DNA of 64,000 nucleotides. Source: Rotaria sordida. Its lineage: Eukaryota; Rotifera; Eurotatoria; Philodinida; Philodinidae. The stretch covers positions 1-64,000 of the forward strand of contig CAJNOL010000821.1 of NCBI GenBank assembly GCA_905250125.1. The letters run 5' to 3'. Made by a program: the position numbers and the translations under genes. A model generated the notes under the pieces. That model ran no database searches. It was not told the DNA's origin and saw nothing but the letters and a program-made list of their open reading frames with translations. Below, piece after piece: positions 24,969-33,772 of this stretch (positions are counted from its first letter, which is position 1; each line of letters opens with the position of its first letter).

Positions 24969-26462
24969 AAAACAAGTGCCAAATATTTATTCATATTTAT
25001 ATTATATCTAATCTTATTTTTTTGAACCCCTTTTTCTAGTTGTAATGAGCTTATTTGCATGAAATATCAATATAGAAAATAAACAATATAATCAAGTGAT
25101 TCATTACAGAATATATATATATATATATGTAACATATGACTTGTCATTAGGACATGGGCTTGAATCATATCGAAAGATAGATATAAGAATAATGGAAAAT
25201 AAGTATAATAAAGGTCGATTCTATAGATTTTCTGTTTATTTATATGAAGTCTTTCGTTAACTAACTAAAATAACGTTAACCGTATGGCTTTGAAAGAAAA
25301 ATAATAATTGATATACTAGCGAAATTTATTCTAAAAATAGTATCAATCTATTTATTTATGTAGCATAAAGTAAAAACCTACTCTAATTAGTGATGTATTT
25401 ACATGAGCTTGTTTTTTCTTTTCTGTACAACAGAAACACTAATGAATATATTAATGTATTTTCTCAAAGATGATAATAATAATGTTAATTGTAGAACAGA
25501 AATACTGGCTTTTTGTTTTTTTGTTATCTTTACGTCGTCTAAAAAATATCAAAGTCAATAAACAATATTAATAGTTAACATTATATCAAATTCTCAATGG
25601 TTATTATTCATATAAAAATTATCATTGAATTCTTGTTTTTTTTCTTCTTTCGAATGATTAATAGAATCTGTTTTATTTTTCAAAAAAAAAATAAAGACCT
25701 TGTCTGCTTGTCTATATTAATTTATTATTTCTATAATAATGATAATTGAAATGTCTTAGTAGATGTGACCTCAACTCTTAGATATAAATTAACATGATAA
25801 TACAATCGATTGCTTGTAAAATAGATAAATGAAGTTTAACGCTTATTTTAATCAAGCATAGATAATAGCAAGAAAATATCTATTAGATAATTTTTTTCAT
25901 AGAAAATATTTTTTGTAAAAATATATAACTTATAAATTATCTATTTATAAAAGAAATATAATCCTTCTAAAGATATTATCAGTTTCTGATTTATCATAAT
26001 ATTTTTCTATGAATTCCTTTTGTGATTCTTGTTTTTCTTTTTAAAGGATATCTATCATTAAAATATGTATCATTTATTTGATGTTTTCATATACGTATGG
26101 TATCTTTATATTTCTTTGTTTGTATTATAATCAACCGAATATCAAGGCTATGGATTGTTTTATGTTTGTGGTATTGTGAATACGTAGTTCCTGATTATTC
26201 ATCATTAATGTCCTTGTATATAATGGTTGTTGTTGATGGCTTTTCATCAATAAGAAATGTCTTTTTTATCTTCTTTGAATAGTAAATATTGTTTCTCTCT
26301 CATATTTTCGGTATTTATTATCGATGGTAGGCATCTAGAAAAGAAAAAAAAAGAAAAAAAAAGAAAAAAAAAGAGGCGTTGTTTCATCTACATATACTCT
26401 CATCGATATACAAGTCTCATATTTTTATCTTCATTTTGCATTATCACTAGTTCGTCAATAAG
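24969..26462. other. Intergenic, AT-rich
   Basis: No gene recognised. It has a TA microsatellite near 25112-25127, and a repeated GAAAAAAAAA tract (about 26341-26375) lies 90 bases before the next gene. Confidence 0.5.
26341..26375. repeat. A-rich short tandem repeat
   Basis: Three to four copies of a roughly 10-base GAAAAAAAAA unit upstream of the secreted protein gene. Confidence 0.7.
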
Positions 26463-27011
26463 ATGCTCAAATTTATTATATTTTTATCAGTCTTAACTAC
26501 ATTATTCTTGGTTACAAATATTAATGGTTTTCTATTTTCAAAACATGCAAAATGCCAAATATCAGTATACAAAGGTGGAAAAGATTTTAGTGGTGAAAAA
26601 ATTATGGCAAATAAATCATTTGTACCTTATTTAAAATCAATTGGTGCTGTTGCTAAAGGATGTAAAGTACGAGTACATGTTATTGATTCATATAAACAAT
26701 TGAAAACACCAACTGAATATGTACTTTCATCACAAATGCCATTAGCTCTTGGACGTGGTATTCATTTTAATTTACAAGGTCCAAAAGGATCAACGGTATG
26801 CAATAACCTATGTATGACAACACGTTCATGGAGAACACTTCCTGAAGCTGCTTGTTTCATTGATAATGTTCAAAAGAAAGGTGTTAAATTTACAGAACCC
26901 AATCTTTTACATGATGGTTATACAACTCAACTAAGCACATCGGAACTTGAAGCACTCAAAGTAGCAACACAAAAATTGTGCGCACCCAAAACTAAAGGCG
27001 CCAAAGGTTAA
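26463..27011 (+). CDS. Secreted cysteine-containing protein, unknown function
   Basis: An intronless ORF of 182 aa. The N-terminus (MLKFIIFLSVLTTLFLVTNINGFLF) is a clear signal peptide, so the protein is probably secreted. The mature part has an even set of cysteines (KCQIS, AKGCKV, TVCNNLCM, AACFID, LCAPK), which suggests disulfides. The central segment SSQMPLALGRGIHFNLQG is placed like the SxHxxGxAxD metal site of M15-type peptidases (RGIHFNL for GRAVDL), but the metal-binding residues are not convincingly present, so any relation to M15 folds is speculative. It ends in a short basic tail (KTKGAKG). Codon use matches its neighbours. A polyadenylation-type AATAAA occurs about 120 bases after the stop. 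Confidence 0.72.
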   Translation: MLKFIIFLSVLTTLFLVTNINGFLFSKHAKCQISVYKGGKDFSGEKIMANKSFVPYLKSIGAVAKGCKVRVHVIDSYKQLKTPTEYVLSSQMPLALGRGIHFNLQGPKGSTVCNNLCMTTRSWRTLPEAACFIDNVQKKGVKFTEPNLLHDGYTTQLSTSELEALKVATQKLCAPKTKGAKG

Positions 27012-28564
27012 ATATCGTTTATCGATTTTCAAAAGACATTAATAAATATTATGATCATTATCTCAGAAATTTTTATTTTATAAACTAGCATTATACTATT
27101 CAATATAGTTATTCTTACAGATTTTAAAAAATAAATAAAAAATAGTATCATATCTAATATTTCTTTTTATTCTTCATTGATGTCATAAGGAAATAAATTA
27201 AATATTAAATTTATGTACAATCAGATCTTTTGTCACTGGTTTTTCATTTTACCAAAAAAAACAAAAATCATAAATTCTTTATTGTACGGATTATATTAGT
27301 TGAAACGTAGAATGCATTTAATTTTCTTTGAAATAGGCAGAAAAAATCAGACTAAATTCTTAGTCGATAAATATAGTAAACATATCATTGTCTATATGTC
27401 AATATTCATAAGATATAAAGATAAATATTCATGCATTTTTTTTTTCAAAGATCGACGTTTTTCGAGAGTACGAATGCCTTATTTTATTTTAGATTCTGTC
27501 GTATATGTGGGAAATGTAGTATAGAAACAGTTAAAATCTTCTTCTATTCTTTGGCCCACATATCTATTAGACATCTTGATATATTTTTAGTCTATGAATC
27601 AACCGATAAGAAAAAATAACGTCTGATAAGAAGAAAACTGCTTTTTTTTTTTCTTAATTATCTCATTGTTTCTTCAAAATTATCATAAATTATTCATCGG
27701 TGTTGACTGTTGAATACAAAAAAAATCTCATATATTTTGTTCTATAGTACAATTTAGATATATTTACAGTTTGTTTAGCTACATATAATTAGCCATTCAT
27801 GACTAAAGTTAAATAGTTGGAATTATGTGCTTCTTGTGCAAAAATGATCGAAAAAAAAAATTACATTGTATCTCTTATTATAACAGTTTGTATCCAATTT
27901 TATCTAATGCAAAAATGAAAATGGTTCTAGTAATGCCGAAAGTTAAATCCTATTTTCATATCAGAAATTATTTTTTGTTACTGTGAAAGTTGTAAAAATG
28001 TAATTGTGTATTCTAATGTTTATCAATGATTCTTTCTAAGAATAAGCTTCCAGAAATAAAAAATGGAATCGTAGCAAAATGAACTGTTAGAGTCTATGCT
28101 ATAAACATAAGGTCATGGTACATTAGTTAATATTCTTGTATTTATTCTTTCTAGATTCTATTTTTTTTTGCAGTGAAATCATCAAAGAGATTCTTCTTTC
28201 ATATGTTCAATATAAGATTCTTGTCTGAAAAACAACATCTTGAAAATCACTCAAGAATTCGATGAATAGAATCTTGATTGATGAATCAAGCCTTCTATTA
28301 TCTAAAAAAAAATCTTTCGACTGTTGGAAGTCAGGACATAATTTCTTTTTACTACAGATTACGAAATTACTTAGATAACCTAGTGAAACTCTTAGGTTTT
28401 TTTCTCATCATTTTTATGAACTCATTATGATTTCATTTTCACTATTATTTTATTGTTGAAATTTTCATAACTATTACAAATGTTGAAGAAATAAAGAAAA
28501 TAATTATATGACAAAAGAAAAAATAAAGAGAAGAACAATAGTAATAATACAAAATCAAACAGAA
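27012..28564. other. Intergenic before assembly gap
   Basis: AT-rich. No gene recognised; short ORFs lack domains. Confidence 0.5.
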
Positions 28565-28664
28565 NNNNNNNNNNNNNNNNNNNNNNNNNNNNNNNNNNNN
28601 NNNNNNNNNNNNNNNNNNNNNNNNNNNNNNNNNNNNNNNNNNNNNNNNNNNNNNNNNNNNNNNN
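28565..28664. other. Assembly gap (100 N)
   Basis: Exactly 100 N. Apparent ORFs that read through it are meaningless. Confidence 0.98.
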
Positions 28665-28738
28665 TGATACTGATAATCATTCCAGCAAATATACATGTGT
28701 AGATAGATACTGGTATTCTTCCTACATCGATTTGACTC

Positions 28739-29158
28739 ATGATAGTGACGCATATTGTTCGTTTTCTATCTGTTTTATGTGGATATGGAACTGGTATGGC
28801 CGTATATCGTCGTGACAATTATGAACGTAACCACTGGCATATTATCAAGACGACTTTAATGGCTTTAATGGATGAACTCATCGAAGCATTCGAAGAAATT
28901 CGACACTTCCAATTTTTAGCTTTCTTTTATGAGATGTGTGATGTTTGGCATACATTTGTCCTTCTGATCATTCGTACATTTCTGCCTAGAAGTATTCATC
29001 AAACAAGATTTATCTGGTGGATAGCATTCTTCGTAGCTGGTGTGATTACACCGTGGAAACACGGTGCTCGTTATGTAGATCATGGTTGCATTCGTAGTTT
29101 AAGACATTGTCAACAAGGAGATCATAAGTGTTCTAACAATAAACAAATGACAAAATGA
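28739..29158 (+). CDS. Intronless MazG-like NTP-pyrophosphatase-fold protein (putative)
   Basis: A 139-aa ORF with an in-frame stop two codons before its ATG. The central part (WHIIKTTLMALMDELIEAFE, then ...FYEMCDVWHTFVLLII) fits the EXXE(12-28)EXXD signature of all-alpha NTP pyrophosphatases (MazG/dUTPase type): ELIE, then 15 residues, then EMCD. These enzymes hydrolyse (d)NTPs to monophosphates using Mg ions. The second half has a hydrophobic segment (FIWWIAFFVAGVITPW) and a basic, Cys/His-containing end, which is not typical. It has no introns, is somewhat richer in G and C than its surroundings, and begins just after an assembly gap, so a missing 5' part or a foreign origin is possible. 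AATAAA lies about 110 bases downstream. The assignment rests on the motif only. Confidence 0.55.
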   Translation: MIVTHIVRFLSVLCGYGTGMAVYRRDNYERNHWHIIKTTLMALMDELIEAFEEIRHFQFLAFFYEMCDVWHTFVLLIIRTFLPRSIHQTRFIWWIAFFVAGVITPWKHGARYVDHGCIRSLRHCQQGDHKCSNNKQMTK

Positions 29159-29462
29159 AATTAGGACATGGGTGTAGGTGTTGCTCTTTTCTGAACGCAG
29201 ATTCATACCCATAATTACCATCATCACCAAACGTGCTGTACGTATACTTAAAAGAGCAGATGAAAACCTTGAGAAATAAAAATTTTGTTTTTTAATAAAT
29301 GATTAAATATTTATCTAAAGTATAAATTTAAATATTTGTGTTGTATTGCTGATTAAACTATTTTTTATTGATAGAAAAAAAAAAAAGATTTTCATTTATT
29401 GAAATATACAAATTAATAATTACTTATCAAATTTATTAGAACAATATATGTAAATGAAATAT

Positions 29463-29865
29463 TTAATGAAGAATATTATATATCATTTTTTGTTGTATTA
29501 TGTTGATATAATATATTTCATCTAGATCAAGATGCAATGAATTTCTTACTAAATAAACTTCTATCATTTGTTCATCATATATAAATGATGAATAACAATC
29601 TAAAATTTGAATAATAAAACTATATTTAAGTGATGATGATGTACAAATTTCATGTAATGTACGAGAATAAATAGTACTGTTTCTTCCCTGTTTATTTGAA
29701 TAACAAACTAAGGAATACCAAATTATGTTTCAAGAAACCTAATTCTTTTTTTATTTTCCATTATAGACTGAAGTTTTAGTTTCTCTCGATCGAAATGAAT
29801 CATATTGAATTGCGTGAATATTATATCATTTGCAAGTGTTGTTTTACCTGCTTTTCAACGAAAAA
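29463..29865 (-). pseudogene. Possible remnant of P-loop kinase-like gene
   Basis: The minus strand around 29865-29770 reads AGKTTLANDI...FNMIHFDREK. This is like the Walker A and following strand of small P-loop kinases (nicotinamide riboside/uridine kinase type), but it lacks the start of the loop and is preceded by a stop. A separate open stretch (29690-29463, GRNSTIYSRTLHEI...) after an acceptor-like AAACAG could be a following exon. No complete gene can be built. It may be a decayed copy or a gene with unrecognised exons. Confidence 0.25.
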
Positions 29866-30706
29866 TTAAAAGATTAGCATACCATTAACTATTTGGCGAA
29901 CTAACACATAGGATACACACTGCTATCCATAACTTAACCAATGGCAATACAAGTAATTATCAATTGAAGGCGAACATTAAATCTTCACCTATGGATCTTG
30001 AAAAAAAAGAAAAAATATCATATTCTTTTTTTCTTGGTTTTCTATGTTGCCTTTGTACTCTTTTGTTTTATTTTTGCTCAAACACATATTCATCGTGAGA
30101 ATAAAATGCTTATGAACTATCTCAATCTATTTTTTTCTTCTTAGTTTATCAATATGAAGTGACCCGATAGATGACAGGGTAACACCTTCAGATTTTGATA
30201 TTCGAAGAATAAAATTTTTGACAGTAATTATCTCATCTATTGAAACATTCATAGATTATAATTATGATTATGTCATCCTTCGACCTACCAAAAAATAATT
30301 AGCGTTTTATGAACAACCTAAAAAATATATCAATCCAAAATTTATCTCGACATTAAAATTCGATAGAAAATTTTGTAATCCAAAGTCTTATAGAGATTAA
30401 ATTGTTCCTAATTAGTTTACATAAGCTAAATGAAGAGTAATATTGTGCATCGTTCTTATTAACAATGAATCACTCGTTGTTGTTGTTGTTGTTGTTTTTT
30501 TTTATAGTCATTGTGGCAACATAGGTCAATTATTCATTAGAAATCATTCGAAGGTTGTCTCTTAGGTTTATTCGAAAATTGATTTTCGAATATTAATTTT
30601 TTCAAACCATTCGTATAGTTTATTTTGTCGTTTTCATTTATGTAACAATTAATATTTTATGTTTATTAAATGTCGAAAAATTATTTGTTTTTTTTTCTTT
30701 TTAAAT
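29866..30706. other. Intergenic, AT-rich
   Basis: No gene recognised. It has a short GTT trinucleotide repeat (30478-30498). The 3' end of POP5 would lie in its last part. Confidence 0.5.
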
Positions 30707-31306
30707 TTATTCTTCATCTCTTTTCCTTTTTCCCAATCCATCATCATCATCATCATTTTTCGATACAATAATCGAAGTCGATTCTATTCGACTATCTGCT
30801 AAAAGTTTTTGTAATGCTAATTGTTTATCTTCATCAATATCCATTAATTGTTGTTGTTGTTGTTGTTGATTATTTGTTTTCTTTTTCTTTTTTTTAAATA
30901 TTTGAGATGTTATTTTATTTTGATTGATTGATTGTGAATTCATAAAAAGTAATTGTTCAATACAATAATTAATTAAATATTTTTTACATTGTCGAATAGT
31001 TCCACCGACATGAAGTGTTTGTATTGAACATTCAATTTGATCAATTACTAATTTTGAAATAAATGTTGCTGCTGTTTGTAACATATGTTTATCATCACGA
31101 AGACATCTGACAATAGCAATATTTGTTGATGAATTATAATAAATAATTGAAAGATTTCGTGTAAAACGAGCAATACCAACATCTCCATATAATCGAGAAA
31201 TAATCATTTCAAATGTTGTATGAATATGTGATGATTTAATTAAAATTGTTGGATTAGAATTGAAATGAAATTGAAAAACAAAATAACGACGTTTAACACG
31301 AACCAT
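30707..31306 (-). CDS. POP5: RNase P/MRP subunit POP5
   Basis: A single-exon ORF of 199 aa starting MVRVKRRYFVFQ, the diagnostic N-terminus of the Rpp14/Pop5 family. The domain continues with TTFEMIISRLYGDVGIARFT, then IIYYNSSTNIAIVRCLRD and a third helix ending QCKKYLINYC. POP5 is a protein subunit of nuclear RNase P and RNase MRP and supports tRNA 5' processing and rRNA maturation. The C-terminal extension (poly-Lys, poly-Gln, poly-Asp, ending GKRKRDEE) is longer than in vertebrate POP5 (about 163 aa) and is low-complexity. An in-frame ATG four codons upstream exists; I chose the second because the family begins MVR and because a splice-acceptor-like TTTTAG lies just before it. It starts only 26 bp after the stop of CMC1. 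Confidence 0.92.
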   Translation of the reverse strand: MVRVKRRYFVFQFHFNSNPTILIKSSHIHTTFEMIISRLYGDVGIARFTRNLSIIYYNSSTNIAIVRCLRDDKHMLQTAATFISKLVIDQIECSIQTLHVGGTIRQCKKYLINYCIEQLLFMNSQSINQNKITSQIFKKKKKKTNNQQQQQQQLMDIDEDKQLALQKLLADSRIESTSIIVSKNDDDDDGLGKRKRDEE

Positions 31307-31332
31307 TTTAATATTCAATCTAAAATTTCAAA
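31307..31332 (-). promoter_or_regulatory. Putative trans-splice acceptor between CMC1 and POP5
   Basis: The 26 bases between the CMC1 stop and the POP5 ATG read, on the minus strand, TTTGAAATTTTAG followed by 13 bases and the ATG. The TTTTAG matches the 3' splice sites of local introns. There is no room for a promoter, which suggests a spliced-leader acceptor within a dicistronic transcript. Confidence 0.5.
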
Positions 31333-32022
31333 CTAATCATTTTTATGTTCTAATCGTTCATAATCTTTTTTTATTTTATTTATTCTTTCCATTTCTTTTT
31401 GAGGATTTATATAATAAGGTCGTTTTATTGGTTTTCTAAGAATACCAGTTTCACGATAATATGTTCGTTCGTCTAAATACAATTGTTTACATTCTTCACG
31501 AAAATTTTCATCATGAAACCTACAATTAAAAATAATCAAAAATGAGATTTTTTTTTTTTTTTTTGAAAATTCTTTGTTTTTAAATTACCATTTAGCAAGA
31601 CAACCATTCATTGCTTTTACTTCTTTACGACATTTAAAAACAGCCCATACACCGTGTTTTTCACCACATTGACCAAATTCTAAATCAAATATTAAATTTC
31701 AAAAAAATTTTCTCTTATTTGATTTCTCTCACCATCAACTAAATGATGACATTTTTCTCGATGAGCTCGATCTCGCATAATTCCTGGTATAGAAACTTCT
31801 AATTCAACTTTACGTAAACTTTTATCATTTGGATCACCTAGATAAGAATAAATTTTTTTTTTTTTTTTATTCAAAAAATGAAACAAATAATTCTTCTTCA
31901 TAAAATATCTAACCTACACCATGAGGACCACCTCTATATCGACTAGCAGATACATGATCAGATGAAAATATTTCTGCTTCATGTTCTGTTTTATTATGAT
32001 TCATATCTAAAATAACTGACAT
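31333..32022 (-). CDS. CMC1: COX assembly mitochondrial protein CMC1
   Basis: Four exons (32022-31914, 31837-31733, 31679-31589 and 31519-31333) give 127 aa. The core DPNDKSLRKVELEVSIPGIM, then CHHLVDEFGQC and CRKEVKAMNGC, shows the twin CX9C motif of the CHCH/CMC1 family. It is followed by FREECKQLYLDERTYYRETG, typical of CMC1. The first CX9C is created across an intron, which confirms the splice. CMC1 is a small mitochondrial intermembrane-space protein that binds and stabilises newly made COX1 during complex IV assembly. The N-terminus is about 35 residues longer than in human CMC1 and the C-terminus is basic (KKDYERLEHKND). It lies 100 bp after ENY2 and 26 bp before POP5, same strand. Confidence 0.93.
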
Positions 32023-32121
32023 GTTTTTTTTTCTCTTCTTAGAACAAGATTTTTTTTTTTTTTTTATTATTTTATTATTTATTTTTCAGACAAATAACAT
32101 ATACACATAATATTATCACTT

Positions 32122-33585
32122 TTAGAGTTCTTCATGTTGTGATAAATATTGACGAAGACGAGTTAACATTTCTTTTTTAATTGTATCAGGTACAAGAGCT
32201 AAAACAAAAAAAGAATACACAAATTCAATTAAATGAAAATTTTAAGAAAATAAAATATATTTACCTCGACCTTTTGGCGTAATTTCTTGTACAAGTTCAT
32301 CAACTGTAATATTTTCAAGACCTTTTTGTTTAACAATTTCTAAAAAACAAAAATCGATTTTTAGTTAATGTACTCTACAAATAGATTGAACATTTCTCTT
32401 TCAATCTACACTTGAATGAGCTTACTCCGAACTTCCTTCGATTCACTATTTGATTTTTACGAAAGGCTCTAATTTCCAGTAATTGCCCAAATTTCACTAT
32501 TTTATGAAAAAATCAAAGAAATGCTTTGTGCATTTTTGTACCAGGAGTCGATCACTGCAAATCTGATGAAAAAAAAAAGGAAACAGTCTTATCCATTAAA
32601 ATGTTTAGAGATGAACTACAAATAATTTTTTTCTCCTGACAATACGCTTTACAAACTTGTTTTGCATTTTACTCAAAATCGAGTTTTCACACAGAATGCA
32701 CCATCCTGATATATTACGATCCCCCTTTAACGTTATCTGATCGGGCTGAAAATGCTACCACTAATACTTTAAAGTATTCTCCAGAGGTAAAATCAAGCGT
32801 TTTCATTTTTGATGTTTCTACTTGAAGTTACAGGATCACGAAAGACAAGACCCGAGGCACAAACTCAAATCTTGGTGTATTTCTCTTATAAAAAAGAAGA
32901 AAGTAGGATTTTTGGAAATCTTTAAGTTTACATCTGAGGAATAGTGTTAGGCATGTATAAACAAAATTTCAGCCCAATCGGACAAACTTTAAGGTGGATC
33001 GTAATCTATCAGGATGCGGACCTCTGGAAAACCCTACAAACATTTATTTAAAATTTTTTTTCCTCGAACACGTATCTCTTTATCTTTAGTGCTCTATCTG
33101 TGCTAAAAATTTCAGTTTTATCGGTTGTATCGCCTTCGAGATCCAGCAAGTGTCGAGAAAGAGGGAGTACCCTGAAGATCAATACTTTCTTTTTTCCTCA
33201 AAAAAGAAATAGTAGACTTCATTCATTTTGAAGTATTTTGAATATTGATTAAATTCATATTTTCTAGGTATAAGAGAGGAGCGAGTTTGCTTCTATAATG
33301 ATTTATCGTCATTTGCATATTTCAAATTCTTGATATATTGAATATGTTTGTTGAATTAGTATGAATAATATTTATAAATACCTTTACAATAAGCTTTCAT
33401 TTGATCTCTCCATCCATATTCCATCAATCGTTGTCTTAAAAGTTGTTTCATTCTATTTATTGAAAAATTAGAAAACAAAATTAAAATTCAAAAAAAAAAA
33501 AAATTTAATCTTACTGTTCTCTTTCACCACTTTCAATTAATTTTGCGTTTAATGAAGCTCGAATTTGTGCATTTCGATCAGCCAT
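32122..33585 (-). CDS. ENY2: Transcription and mRNA export factor ENY2
   Basis: Four exons (33585-33515, 33452-33382, 32339-32265 and 32198-32122) give 97 aa. The sequence reads ...[20 protein letters not shown], then [20 protein letters not shown], then [20 protein letters not shown] and [18 protein letters not shown]. This is a full-length ENY2/Sus1 with its conserved VxEITPxGRxLVP segment. ENY2 is a helical protein of the SAGA deubiquitinating module and of the TREX-2 mRNA export complex at nuclear pores. Intron 2 is about 1 kb, against 50-180 bases for other introns here, because it holds a MITE. The sequence TTTTTTTATAG lies 18 bases upstream of the ATG and could be a trans-splice or 5' UTR acceptor. 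Confidence 0.95.
32699..33015. mobile_element. Palindromic MITE in ENY2 intron 2
   Basis: The arms at about 32699-32790 and 32925-33015 are reverse complements with mismatches; both contain GCATCCTGATA(T/G)ATTACGATCC, reversed on the right. It is non-coding and lies within the unusually long intron. The exact outer ends and target duplication were not resolved. Confidence 0.7.
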
Positions 33586-33610
33586 TTTTTGAATAAAATA
33601 ATCTATAAAA
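33586..33610 (-). promoter_or_regulatory. Acceptor-like site before ENY2
   Basis: Reading the minus strand towards the ATG gives a T-rich tract ending TTTTTTATAG, then 18 bases, then ATG. It matches the local intron 3' splice consensus. It is either the end of a 5' UTR intron or a spliced-leader acceptor in a polycistron downstream of NDUFA10. Confidence 0.4.
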
Positions 33611-33772
33611 AAAGAAAACAAAAGAAGAAGAAAGAACTAAACTCATATTGATATTGGTATTGATAGAAAATGTTGATGATATTCTATTTTAAAGGGAAAC
33701 AAATCGATAAATACAATATCAATGGAGGAAGCAAAAAAAAAAGAAAGAAGTCTCTTTAATTCTACAATTGGA

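Noticed and set aside
28445-28818. ORFs spanning the N run at 28565-28664
   Set aside because: Translations of unknown bases are meaningless.
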